Part shown: one piece after another, positions 1 through 10,367 of the stretch
How positions within the stretch are numbered: the first letter of the stretch is position 1
Layout: every line of letters starts with the position of its first letter
Origin: Pseudoips prasinana
Lineage: Eukaryota; Arthropoda; Insecta; Lepidoptera; Nolidae
NCBI GenBank assembly: GCA_951640165.1
Contig: OX621236.1
Coordinates: forward strand, 30,372,948 to 30,436,947
Direction: 5' to 3'
DNA length: 64,000 nt
The notes under the pieces: generated by a model
Database searches by the model: none
The model's input: only the letters and a program-made list of their open reading frames with translations
Told to the model about the DNA's origin: nothing
Program-made: the position numbers and the translations under genes

Positions 1-2418
1 TTGGTGGATTCATCTCCTGGTTCAGATGGGATTCCATACTCCTTTATAAAGAACTCTTCTGATAGCTGTAAGTCAAAATTTTTAATTTATATAAACAATT
101 TTTTTGATGATGGATTAGTTCCTGATTCCTGGAAAAAGCAAATAATCATCCCCATTCTCAAAACAGGTAAGGATCCATCAGATCCTAACAGTTATAGACC
201 AATAGCTTTATCCTCTGTAATGACAAAAATCACTGAACATATGATAAAACACCGGCTTGAGTGGTTTGTGGAGAGTAAAAACTTGTTGGCGAAAACTCAG
301 TTCGGATTTAGAAAGGGGATGTCCACGCTGGATAGTTTAAGCTTACTTACTACTGACATTCGACTTTCTCTCTTTAAAAAAGAATATCTAGTTGGAGTTT
401 TCCTTGATGTCTCCTCAGCATATGACAATGTGATTCTTCCGGTACTCAGGAATAAACTTATTCATGATCTGAGCATCCCTGAGAAGTTGGCTCGTTTCAT
501 ATGTAATCTGCTCATGCACAGGTCTATCTCCATTAAATATCAAAATTCCCTCCTCTCTCCCAGAACAGTATGGAAGGGCCTTCCCCAAGGTTCAGTACTT
601 AGTCCCCTATTGTATAATCTTTACACTTATGACTTGGAACGATCTGTTGACTCTTTCTGCCAAATTTTACAATATGCTGATGACTTAGCTCTTTATGTCC
701 CTGAGAAGTTTTTAGACAAAGCGGTTATCCGACTGAACCATGCCCTCGAATACCTTTCTGTTTGGCTTTCTCAGCATGGGCTGTCTCTTTCAGCCCCCAA
801 GAGCACTTGCGTGGTATTCACCAACAAGAGATTGGTTCCCCCAATTAATATTAAGTTTCATAATGAGACTATCCCCCAGGATAATAAGGTAAAATTTCTT
901 GGTGTTTGGTTGGACTCTAAACTGTCAGGTATTGCTCACACGGATTATTTAGCTCAAAAATGTGAAAGGAACATTAATGTACTGCGCTCCTTATCTGGTG
1001 TTTGGTGGGGGGCACATCCTGTTACTCAAAAGCTTCTTTACAATGCTATAATCCGAAGCCACTTGGACTATGGTATGTTCCTACTCGATCCTGCCAATCA
1101 ATCAGGCCTTCAAAAATTGGATAAAATTCAATCCAAATGTCTTCGTATTATATTGGGTGCTATGAAATCTTCCCCAATCAATGCAATGCAGGTTGAGTGT
1201 GGGGATCCTCCCCTCTCTCTACGTAGACAATTTCTGGCCAACCGCTTCTTCTTTAAATTAGTCCAAAACTCTGATCATCCTTTACTAGTAAAACTAGAAG
1301 AACTATCCATTGTTTTCAATAGTGTTGACCGCCACTCGCGTAATATCCCACCGTGCCTTCTACGTTCTTACCTTCAGTTCTCTCGCCTTCCTTTTCCAAC
1401 CTATCAAACTTCGTTATTACCTTCTTACTCTACCCCATATGAAGCCTTAACATTCCATCCCAATATTGTTCTGGACTTTGGGATAGACAAGGATACCATT
1501 GAAGCTAACACATTTTTTGCTTTCAAGCTGCAGACTGAATTTAAAGATTGGCTACCTATTTACACAGATGCTTCTAAATCCTCTAATGACAGCCCAGTCG
1601 GTGCTGCGGTTTGGATCCCCTCTACCCGCATTATATTAAATTATAAATTTCCTTCTGTTACATCTATCTTTACCGGTGAATCACTTGCTATCTTAGAAGC
1701 CATTCGCTTCATTAAGGCTCATAACCTTAATAATTCCATCATATTTTCTGACTCCAAAAGTTGTTTAGAGGCAATTTTGTCAAACCCTTTCCGGTCCAAA
1801 TCCAGGTTTCCTATTATCCTTCAGATTAGAGAGATAATGTACCAATGTCATATTCTTGGTATCAATTTGAATTTAGTTTGGATACCTGGTCACTCTGGGA
1901 TCTGTGGTAATGAATCGGCTGATGTGTGTGCTAGAAATGCTATCCGAATAGGCTCCTCTGAATTCTCCCAAATTTATTGTCATGACATATGCACGACACT
2001 GAAACCCGCCTTGTATAAATCATGGACGAAAGTATGGTGTATATCTAAAACCGTCAAAGGCAAGTTTTATGGAGACATTCAACCTGACATTCCATGCAAG
2101 CCCTGGTTTGCCAAACATAAACATCTGGACAAAATCTCTACCTCCACCATCTGCCGCTTAAGACTTAATCATGCATGCACCCCTGTATTTTTGTCCAAAC
2201 TTAGAATTAAAGATTCCTCTTTATGTGAATGTGGCTTAGATGAGGGTCATGCCAACCATTTGTTTTTTAGCTGCCCTAGATTGAAATACTCTTTATATGA
2301 CGCCATTCCTTCTCATGTGCCCCGACCATTCTCTTTTAAAATCCTCCTATCTCTTGTAAATACCCCATTGGTAAACATATTGTATAAATTTATAAAAATC
2401 AATAAAATTAAACTATAA
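1..2418 (+). CDS. non-LTR retrotransposon ORF2 (RT + RNase H), 5' part cut off by the window
   Basis: This open frame runs from the first base, so the element continues to the left and its endonuclease domain is outside the window. The 805 visible residues hold a reverse transcriptase with D136 in FLDVSSAYDN, LPQGSVLSP at 194-202 and the catalytic YADD at 225-228. An RNase H domain follows with D523 (YTDAS), E560, D584 (FSDSK) and WIPGHSG at 627-633, then D641. A Cys/His cluster (C742, C744, H750, H753, C758) closes the protein. An RNase H after the RT fits the I/R1/Jockey-type group of LINEs; I lean to the I clade because the 3' end is a short tandem repeat rather than poly(A). No frameshift or stop is seen in the visible part, so the copy may be young. 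Its left junction cannot be judged. Confidence 0.9.
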   Translation: MVDSSPGSDGIPYSFIKNSSDSCKSKFLIYINNFFDDGLVPDSWKKQIIIPILKTGKDPSDPNSYRPIALSSVMTKITEHMIKHRLEWFVESKNLLAKTQFGFRKGMSTLDSLSLLTTDIRLSLFKKEYLVGVFLDVSSAYDNVILPVLRNKLIHDLSIPEKLARFICNLLMHRSISIKYQNSLLSPRTVWKGLPQGSVLSPLLYNLYTYDLERSVDSFCQILQYADDLALYVPEKFLDKAVIRLNHALEYLSVWLSQHGLSLSAPKSTCVVFTNKRLVPPINIKFHNETIPQDNKVKFLGVWLDSKLSGIAHTDYLAQKCERNINVLRSLSGVWWGAHPVTQKLLYNAIIRSHLDYGMFLLDPANQSGLQKLDKIQSKCLRIILGAMKSSPINAMQVECGDPPLSLRRQFLANRFFFKLVQNSDHPLLVKLEELSIVFNSVDRHSRNIPPCLLRSYLQFSRLPFPTYQTSLLPSYSTPYEALTFHPNIVLDFGIDKDTIEANTFFAFKLQTEFKDWLPIYTDASKSSNDSPVGAAVWIPSTRIILNYKFPSVTSIFTGESLAILEAIRFIKAHNLNNSIIFSDSKSCLEAILSNPFRSKSRFPIILQIREIMYQCHILGINLNLVWIPGHSGICGNESADVCARNAIRIGSSEFSQIYCHDICTTLKPALYKSWTKVWCISKTVKGKFYGDIQPDIPCKPWFAKHKHLDKISTSTICRLRLNHACTPVFLSKLRIKDSSLCECGLDEGHANHLFFSCPRLKYSLYDAIPSHVPRPFSFKILLSLVNTPLVNILYKFIKINKIKL

Positions 2419-2660
2419 CGTATATATTTATATAATAATTGTTATTTGTGATTGTAAAATATATTGTTTATATATTTGTGTCTGTTCTGTGTTGTTGTAG
2501 ATAACTACTGCGTTACCAAAATCTCTACAGCTGCAAATTGTGGACGCTCTTTTGACCGTACAATCTCCTTCGTTTGACGGCCTATCACTACACCCTGACA
2601 TTGGCGAAATTGTGGTCGTTTATCCACAAAAGCCATTAAAGAAGAATTGAATTGAATTGA
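2419..2660 (+). mobile_element. 3' UTR and (GAATT)n tail of the LINE
   Basis: The stop codon TAA is at 2416-2418. About 225 bases of untranslated sequence follow and end in a short tandem repeat of GAATT at about 2645-2660. The next bases belong to a Helitron-like repeat entered in mid-sequence, so the LINE appears to have inserted into an older Helitron copy. Confidence 0.7.
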
Positions 2661-2745
2661 ACGTCTTTACCGATTTGGCTAATTTTGGTCTTGAATTATT
2701 CGTGAAAGTCCAGGGAAGGTTTGTACGTAGAGAAAATTTAAAAAA
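2661..2745 (+). repeat. truncated Helitron-like copy next to the LINE
   Basis: This stretch matches bases 40-125 of the complete copies (CGATTTGGCTAATTTTGG followed by the CAGGGAAGG segment), but it lacks the 5' TC end. It joins directly to the LINE tail on the left and to a complete copy on the right. Confidence 0.7.
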
Positions 2746-2981
2746 TCTATATATATAAAAATCAATGCCACTTTTCGTTGTAATGTTATAACTCAACAAC
2801 GTCTTTGCCGATTTGGCTAATTTTGGTCTTGAATTATTCGTGAAAGTCCAGGGAAGGTTAGTACGTAGAGAAAATTTAAAAAAGTCTTAAAAAAGTGTAA
2901 ATCAAGAACATTGACTTTAACATAATATATTTTTTTTATTACTATGCCTTATACGTAGCGTACCACGTACCGGGCAGCTAG
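2746..2981 (+). mobile_element. non-autonomous Helitron-like element, family 1
   Basis: The element begins TCTATATATATAAAAATC and ends GGGCAGCTAG. It is flanked by A on the left and T on the right, the classic Helitron target. A small hairpin (TACGT ... ACGTA in complete copies) precedes the 3' CTAG. It has no coding capacity. Similar copies lie at 19,756, 30,507 and 34,411, all on the + strand. Confidence 0.85.
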
Positions 2982-3085
2982 TCTTTTATAAATGACATTT
3001 ACTAGAGAGGATCACAGGAAAATATGTTAGAGAGGGCTTAAGACATCTGGCAAAGTATGATTACTTTGTATTTTTTATTTTCTAG

Positions 3086-3189
3086 ATGTACCAGGTGATT
3101 CACAGGGCACATCCTTTGGGTTGGAAGTAACTATGGGTATTTACAGCAAGAGGGTTGCCTTATATATTTTGTACATCCTACATTATTAG
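3086..3189 (+). CDS. possible terminal exon of an unidentified + strand gene
   Basis: A strong 3' splice site (TATTTTTTATTTTCTAG) ends at 3085. In phase 1 the sequence after it reads VPGDSQGTSFGLEV and then a hydrophobic end, with a stop TAG at 3187-3189. A polyadenylation signal follows at 3371 in sequence without obvious repeats, and the MED22 gene converges from the other side. The rest of the gene would lie left of the window, with the LINE and Helitrons inside its last intron. I do not recognise the protein. The other two phases give only short tails, so the phase choice is a guess. Confidence 0.3.
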
Positions 3190-3370
3190 TATTTAAAGAT
3201 TTGAATAATCTTGCATTGCATGTGGGGCAGTGTTTAAGGTTTCTCCCTCTCTCTCTGTCACAGGACAAAAATAGTGTGACCCACTGTGTGTTATGGCTGT
3301 GGGTGTGTTTTGTGTGTGTGAATTATGTTAGTAAGCTTTCCCACATACAGGTATGTGTGTCTGGACTATC

Positions 3371-3376
3371 AATAAA
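3371..3376 (+). terminator. poly(A) signal AATAAA, + strand
   Basis: AATAAA lies 180 bases after the putative stop of the terminal exon and about 250 bases before the convergent MED22 stop. It would end the + strand transcript. Confidence 0.35.
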
Positions 3377-3624
3377 AAATGTCCTTAATTTTAAATTTAT
3401 TTTTGTTGTATTATAATAAATTCTAGACACAATGGAATTTTCCATATACTGTCGCACTTAGCCAAAAGTATAGCAATTCCAATATTAGTAATATAAATCA
3501 CTACTAATACATATTGAATTGTACTAATATAATTGTAGTTCTCAAGAAAGAAGATAGACTTTATACATTATCAGTTAGAGTAAAGTACCAAAATAAAAAG
3601 AAACTACTACATACTTTAACTTAT

Positions 3625-3630
3625 TTTATT
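3625..3630 (-). terminator. poly(A) signal overlapping the MED22 stop codon
   Basis: Read on the - strand, 3630-3625 is AATAAA. Its TAA (3628-3626) is the MED22 stop codon. No better signal is seen in the next 80 bases. Confidence 0.5.
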
Positions 3631-5929
3631 TATAAATACTTGTGAAATATTCATCTTCTAAATCATACAAGTCAGCTGCAATGTCATCTCGAAGGGACAT
3701 AAGTTTTTGGTCACACTCTTGTTGTTTTGTGCGAAACAGCTTAGAATTCTGTGTGATTGCTTCATTTACAGATGGAAAGTCATTCAGTATCAAATATTGT
3801 TTTATATCTGACACTAATTTCATTAAGGATTCACCAGCTCTCACTGAAATGTTAAAGTAAGATTTTAGTAGCACTATAGTAATCCATCAAAACATTATGG
3901 TAATAATATCAGTCAATGGATAATGGTGTGGATTTGAATCATCATACTACAAGTCATTTTAAACTCTGTTACAAATGCTTTGTATCAATTATAGAATGGC
4001 AATTTTATGTCTATAATAATGTGTTTATATGATGCACTCACTAAACAATAGTTACAACTGCAAAGGATATTTAAAGGTTCATTTACTTTTAGTTCAATCA
4101 TCATTTCATGGCTATCATTCATTCATAGTACTCTCACCGGTCCATAAGTGATCGGCAAGGTCAAGCAACTAGGCTCATGGTCAGTTCATAGATGTGTGAC
4201 CACCAAAATGCTTTAACTTCTGAGCTTCTCCATGCTTTGGAAGGCATGTTAAGCTGTTGGTCCTGGTTGTAGTCATAAGGCAACAATTGTTAATTCTTGT
4301 CAGGAGCCTGCTGGACGGTTAGAACAACTCTGACACTAGGGTAACCACTGCCCTATGATAAGTAAGTATAATCATTATCCCTCAACTAACTTGAGTTTTC
4401 TTAAAAATTTACCTACATTAAGAAATATTTAAAGGAACACCACTCTTTTACTTATGTCCACCTTTATATTGCTACTTGAATATAAGAGTGTACAGTAGTA
4501 AGTATTTTAACATAATTTAAATAACAATGAGTATAATACCAATATTAGCTGCTCGTACTTGCATCTCATATGTATCCTGCTCAATTTGTGTCATCCTGTT
4601 CAGTTGTGATTCATTTTCTAGTTTTGCAAGTTTTATGATTTCTGCAAATATACAACAGAACAAGTAAGTTACCTACCTATACAAAAATGCTGTATTTATT
4701 CAAATTTCATTATGAAATGAACTGTAAACCAGACTATATGGGGCTAGAAATGTAGTTGAATAATCCATACTTACTTAATAATTTTAATCAGGGAGGGCTA
4801 CAGCACATGATTAAGAGACACTATGTGGTATATAATATTATTCTAACATTATTTTTACATGGCCATCAGATCCCAAACTTAGCCGAGCTTGTTCTATGGA
4901 AACCAGATAACTGATATACTACATCTGCTACTTTTATTTTGTAAACACATACTTATATCGATAATTACAACTAGACTCGGGACAAATAGACATGTTCATG
5001 ACCACAAATATCTGTCCTGGGTTAGAAACAAATGCACAACCTATAGTGTGAAAGGCAAGTAGGTACACCAACCTACCCATCAAATTACAAACAATGACAC
5101 TGATGTTACAACTTTGACCACCAATATTTAAAAAACCTTAAATAATAGCTTCCAGAAATTAACCATTATTATTTAATTTATAATTCTATATGATCTATTT
5201 GTATCTAAAATATACATATATGGTAAAGCAGGGTGAATTGAGTTCTAAGGGTTAATACATAGAAGGACAATATCCATACATTTAATAAATGTTGTTTAAT
5301 TTTCCCTTGGATTTCTATTCTCCTTGTTTTACAGTTGTTAATTTGTAAATGATCTGACTATTTACAAAACCATCACTAAAAGTATATCTATATAAAAACA
5401 ACCCTGACTGGCCTGTTGGTCTAGTGGTAAGTTCCCCTGACTGCTAAGAGATTGTGAGTTTGGTGCCCACCCTGGAAAATCTTTGTCTGATGGGCACTAT
5501 TATTTATTGTGACTATGGGTATTTATAAATATATTTATTATATATATTATACATATATTATTATTATAAATATATTATATTATAATATTTATCAGTTGTC
5601 TAGTTACCATAGTATAGGCTCTGTCTAGTTTGGGATGGCAGAGTGTTAGTTGTCCCAAAATATTTATTTTAAACGGTTGTTATTTTCTTTTTCATAGTCA
5701 GATATAAAACATCTTAGGAAAATAGGAACTGTTTGTAGGATAACTGTATATGTTATGAATACAGAAACCGCACAAAAATCCAACACACTCATGAGTGTAG
5801 CTACACAAAACAGAAAATAACAATTTGTTTACCTTCAAAATTTTCTAACATGCTCTTTACATCTTCCTTTAACCGAGTTGTATATGATTTCAGTAAAGCT
5901 TCTTTGTTTTGGGGCAGATTTCTTTGCAT
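3626..5929 (-). CDS. MED22: Mediator complex subunit 22 (Surf5 homologue), complete
   Basis: This is a small subunit of the Mediator head module, which links transcription factors to RNA polymerase II in the nucleus. The coding exons on the - strand are 5833-5929 (ATG at 5929), 4540-4641 and 3626-3843. All introns are GT-AG and phase closes at 417 nt, giving 138 aa. The protein starts [16 protein letters not shown] and contains [14 protein letters not shown] and [13 protein letters not shown]. These are signature segments of animal MED22, and the length fits insect orthologues (about 140 aa; some human isoforms have a longer tail). The frame is rich in charged coiled-coil residues. The stop codon lies inside an AATAAA, so the 3' UTR may be extremely short. 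Introns carry SINE-like repeats but no damage to splice sites. Identification is secure. Confidence 0.96.
4124..4370 (+). repeat. dispersed repeat, 'CTCACCGGTCC' family
   Basis: About 240 bp starting ACTCTCACCGGTCCATAAG and ending near GGTAACCACTGCC. Related copies lie at 26,288, 48,788 and (reversed) 60,645. It sits in MED22 intron 2. It may be SINE-like; I see no clear tRNA head. Confidence 0.7.
4865..5045 (-). repeat. degraded tRNA-derived SINE
   Basis: Weak reverse-strand match to the SINE at 32,113 and 12,400 (CCCAAACTTAGCCGAGCTTG, then AAATATCTGTCCTGGGTT). It sits in MED22 intron 1. Confidence 0.5.
5405..5670 (+). repeat. tRNA-derived SINE with AT-rich middle
   Basis: The head GGCCTGTTGGTCTAGTGGTA looks like a tRNA A box, and a B-box-like segment (GAGTTTGGTGCC) follows. 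An AT-rich block at 5520-5590 comes next, then a tail. It lies in MED22 intron 1. Confidence 0.55.
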
Positions 5930-6409
5930 GTTTATTTAATTATAATTATAAACAAGTAAACTTTATTTCTTTTATGTCGAGCAGTATACTATTTTTTTTT
6001 TTGTAGTCTGATCGAGTGCACCTGCACAGATAATTAAATTAGTATAAAAAAAGAGAATGTAAAGCATCGATATACTACGTAAATCGATGCTTTACATGCT
6101 CTTTGAATTTTGATTGATCGCAAAGAGCAAGAGAACAATATCAAAGACAATATAATAAACCATAAAGTTAGTATACCTCTAAATAATATTTGTTTGCGTT
6201 TTTTGGGCACTGCCCATAGCAGTTAATAAGAATGTAAAATATTTAAAAAACTGGTAAATTGGCATACTAACTTTATGTAACAAATACGGAAACGAGTCTA
6301 CGATGGTTCACGTTAAGATGATCGCACACTAAATACCGCAAGCAAGCAACTAAACGTAGTGGTTACATTCTCTTCTCTGTCTACGATTCTCTCTGAAACG
6401 TCTCTGAAA
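5930..6409. promoter_or_regulatory. MED22 upstream region
   Basis: Non-coding AT-rich sequence upstream of the MED22 ATG. It holds a 20-bp-arm hairpin with ATCGAT cores (6052-6102). No TATA box or initiator could be fixed with confidence. Confidence 0.35.
6052..6102. repeat. hairpin-forming inverted repeat upstream of MED22
   Basis: Arms 6052-6071 and 6083-6102 match at 19 of 20 positions around an 11-base loop. Each arm contains ATCGAT, close to the DRE/DREF core of insect housekeeping promoters. Confidence 0.8.
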
Positions 6410-8408
6410 CAAAGATATTATAATATAACAAGATTGCGCACTGAGGGAGCAATAACGGCCCGAGCAAGAAGTAGCTGTTTTGGATGGCATCTCCTTCTAA
6501 TAGAGTGACCATGCGTCGTGGAATTATGCGGATGTTTTAACGCGCCAAATTAAAAAATTTGTTTTTATGAGAATGAATAAACTTACTTTTGAAGTATAAT
6601 CATACTACCTGTGCTGAGTTACTGTTCGCCCCACTGCATACCTAGGTATATGTATTCGAGATGTTTTCGTTACTTATACTTTCTTTATTTTGTATGCCTC
6701 TCTGCAAGCAATATAAATTAAATTATACCAAGATTATTTGTAGATTTTTTAAAGGTTTGGAAATTATATAATTATTTATAGTACAATTCCCGCCTAATGT
6801 AAGTGTGAGTAGTTGTAGATATTTTGGACAAAGGCAATAGACTTTCCAAATATTATATATTCGTAATGTATCCAAATAGTTTTCAAGTATATTATATGTT
6901 TTATTTACTTATATTCTTTTTCGCAACAAGTGTTTTGTGTCAGTCGGCTATAGTATTCTAGGATAATTATTGTAATACATATATTCAATATAGATTAGAT
7001 TGTGAAAATCAGGTAACACTAATAGACTACAGGCCCGATTTTTAAATTTATTCCACGGATAGTACTATACTCACTACCTTAATTGAAAATATCTTCTAAG
7101 TGGCTTAATCTAAACAACTGAGATAATTTTATATCTTTTGTTATTAATAAGAGTGTAGCAATTGTCTATTTCTTACCTATTTACTCATAACAAACACTGA
7201 CACGAGGAAACAGTAGCCTCGTTTTAGTGTTAGATATAGTGAAATAGACAATTATTCATCACCATCATCATTACAGCTTAAATAAGTCCACTGCTGGACA
7301 AGCCTCCCTCAAGAATCATCTTGAGGGGATATGCCATAATCGCCACGCTTGGCAGGCGGGTTGGCGATCGCAGTATGATGGTCGTAGTACTCAGAAGGAA
7401 GCTGCTTCCCGTCCTCTGGTAGATATTCCCTCGGGTCGACTTCTACGCCCCCCACGGGATGAGATGGGGTGATGATATTCTGATTCTGATATTTGTCGCC
7501 GTCACCACACAGCAGACAATTATTACGTAGGTATAAAATACCTAATATACATTACGACAGGTTGGAAAAATCGTTTGTTGTAAGAGGCAACAATCTCGAG
7601 TAGGTATGCTTAGTGGCTGGTAGTGGGGAATAGTATTTTGTGTCAATGTGCAAAAACTCTAAAACAAATGTGAATGTTATTTGTAATAAAACAGTTAATT
7701 GCTATATCAGATTATTATTTACCGGGAACAATATTCATCCATTTTTGTTTCAATTCCTCGTTTTTGGGAAATCTAGAAAAACGATCCATTAAATACGTAA
7801 CGCATGGTTACCCTGTTGCTGAACTTAGCGAAAATATAGAAACATTACAAGATAACAATTACTTGTGAAAAGATATACCACTCCCCAGATGACCCTCACT
7901 TTTACACCGTTTTACGCAACAAGTTAAAACCATTTTTAAGCAAATTGGAACTGGATTGGAGCACAATACGATAAATAATTTCAAAACAAACATTCGCCAT
8001 ATTTGTTTACAAATTGAGTGTGGTAAACGTCATTTCTTATAAATACTGCTATTGAATTTACTAAACCCAAATTAAATGTATTTAAAAAGCTATCAAAGAA
8101 TGAGACATAGTTTAAAAAAACGTTGTGTACGTCTTAAATAAATAAAAATTATTTAATTATAGTTATATGAAAACATAATCCTAGGTGTTTGACCAAAAAT
8201 TCTACTATTTTATACGTCAAGTAAGTTATTTTTAGGCTGGCCATCTGTTAGACAGGGACAGATTCCAAAACGAGAGCCTCTCAAGTGGTCCGTTTTTTCC
8301 TATTGGTACACTACAAAGAGAAATGGACTGTATCTTAAAGACTTTGAGTTAATTTTACTTAGAACTAAATCTTGGAGTGCGCAATCTTGTTATATTATAA
8401 TATCTTTG
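6410..8408. repeat. spacer bounded by a perfect 33-bp inverted repeat
   Basis: Bases 6410-6442 and the reverse complement of 8376-8408 are identical over 33 positions (core AATATAACAAGATTGCGCAC). The 1.9 kb between them holds one dispersed repeat (7254) and otherwise AT-rich sequence without supported genes. Either the arms end one element, or they are two inverted copies of a short repeat. Confidence 0.7.
7254..7520 (-). repeat. dispersed repeat, 'TGTGTGGCTGACGG' family
   Basis: Contains CCACTGCTGGACAAGCCTCC, CCATAATCGCCACGCTTGGC and GGGATGAGATGGGGTGATGA. Related copies lie at 16,276, 27,904, 45,560 and 54,546. It is a common lepidopteran repeat type and has no open frame. Confidence 0.75.
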
Positions 8409-9167
8409 CTCTGAAAGCAACCAAAGAGTATTTAAACATACACTAGGAGGAATAACAAGCATCCAAGTCATTTGGTGGTACAGGCGGTCAATTAAACCCA
8501 CAGAGTACATTATAATAGGTAGTTACATCCCTCTCCAACTCTCACTCCTCATCCGAACGACGAGATCACCGTATACTTAGATCAGATCAAGTCAGTCAGA
8601 GACTCGCGCAACACTGAACAAAAACCGATACTTCGAGACTTTTGCCGCCAATGCGGAAAAAGACAAATCGGGGCATTGTTCCATTTTGAAAAATTGGTGT
8701 AAATTCAAGTTTTTATGTGTAAATATGGTGATTTTTAGACATATCATCATGCACAACGTAAACAAGTGGAGGAAAGTGCCATATTGCCGTGAATTGCGAT
8801 TTTCTGTGTTGAATCTAAAACTCCATATAAGTAAAGTCTGTAAAGTCTCCACTGCTTTACTGGGGTAGGATATGGACTATATGACATGACTTGTTTATGT
8901 GGATGATGTAATTGTCTTTGGCACAGACATTTTTAATTCTTAGCCAGACTAGCTAGACTCATACTGTTCAAGTGTTTCTTGGTGTGAACATAAAGAACAG
9001 TTTCGGACGACTAGCGTTTAATAAGCGCGTATAAGCTAGTTTTTGGAAGCGCATGTAGGCGCAACTTTTAGTACAAGCGCATATTTTTATGTATGTACAC
9101 AGATTACGCTGAGATTTATGAACCGATGTACGTGATTCTTCTTTAGTTTGATGCAGAATAGCTGCCA
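8409..9167. other. spacer, no supported gene
   Basis: Mixed AT-rich sequence. Bases 8945-8995 resemble 10,058-10,105 as direct copies (TCAAGTGTTTCTTGGTGTGAAC against GCAAGTGTTTCTTAGAGTGA). Short open frames here have no recognisable protein. Confidence 0.5.
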
Positions 9168-9500
9168 TTTTTAGGGTTCCGTTGCCATATAGCAAAAAAC
9201 GGAACTCTTATGGATTTGTCATGTCTGTTTGTCTGTCCGTCCGTATGTCACATCCACATTTTTCCGAAACTATAAGAATTATACTGTTGAAATTTCGTAA
9301 GCATATATATAGTATATTCTCTGAACCACATTAATATTTTCATACAAAAAAGAAAAAAAAACAATAATTTTTTGGGGGTTTCCCATGCATAGAAATAACA
9401 CTCCATTTTTTTCATCTAACCATTACATGTGGAGTATCTATGGATAAGACTTCAAAAATTAAATTGAGGTTTATAATATAATTTCTTTCTTAACTGAATA
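9168..9500 (+). repeat. 'TAGGGTTCCGT' MITE-like repeat
   Basis: Begins TTTTTAGGGTTCCGT, then CTGTCTGTCCGTCCGTATGT and CCGAAACTATAAGAATTATA. A reverse-strand copy with the same order lies at 12,826-13,196. It is non-coding. Confidence 0.75.
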
Positions 9501-9747
9501 GTTTGCGCAAGAGACACTTCCAAAGGCGTAAAAAGGGTGTAATTTCTAAAATAAGAGAATGATAAAATGAAAAAAAATAATATGATGTACATTACCATGC
9601 AAACTTCCACCGAAAATTAGTTTGAACTGAATATAGTAAGTAGTTTTTATTTACCTTGAATTCTATCTCAACTCAAATACTTGCTGCTACTGAACCATTC
9701 ATAAGCGAGTTCAACTCAAACTTGGCCGCTTATATTATTTATATAGG

Positions 9748-10033
9748 CTCAGCAGACTCGTTTCTTGATCGTCACTACGACCTAGTCTAAAATAGCCTTC
9801 TGCTCAGTACACTCGATGGCTTATCGATCATGAATAAGACCTAGTCTAAAGGCCCCCTGCTCAGCAAACTCGTTGGCTTATCGGGCTTATCGATCATTAA
9901 TAAGAGCTAGTCTATGAGCCCTCAGCTCAGCAGACTCGTTGGCTATTCGATCATAAATAAGACCTAGTCTACGAGCCCTCAGCACACAGACTCGGTTAGC
10001 TAGATAAATACGGCCTAACCTATGCGCTTGCTG
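9748..10033 (+). repeat. tandem array, about five diverged units of about 57 bp
   Basis: Each unit reads roughly CTCAGCAGACTCGTTGGCTT, then ATCGATCATAAATAAGACC and TAGTCTA. Units begin near 9748, 9803, 9860, 9926 and 9983. The third unit has a short internal duplication. Confidence 0.85.
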
Positions 10034-10367
10034 TTCAGACTTTCATTAATCTTAGTGAGTCTAGACTAGTACAGTGCAAGTGTTTCTTAGAGTGAACGTA
10101 ATTTAATGTAATTTTTCTTAGTTTGCGAACGTACTTCTCGATCATTTACTGTCTCACAAGAACGTGAAAAAGAGTTTCGAACAACATTTTTTTCGGAAGA
10201 TATTTCTTTATCCGTTCCCGTTTGTATGCAGGCAGCTAGACACTACAAAGTTACATATAAAAAAAAACCGTTTAAAAAACCTACTTCAAAAACTTAAAAG
10301 TATAAAAAAATGTCTTAATAAAGATTGACATCTCTTATGCAAACCTAATACTTACCGTTAGTATAAA

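Noticed and set aside
3006..3085. exon ending before 3055, with a 31-base intron to 3085
   Set aside because: An intron that short is below the usual insect minimum, so the downstream acceptor was preferred.
9748..10033. CRISPR-like array
   Set aside because: The units are adjoining tandem repeats without spacers, in an animal genome.
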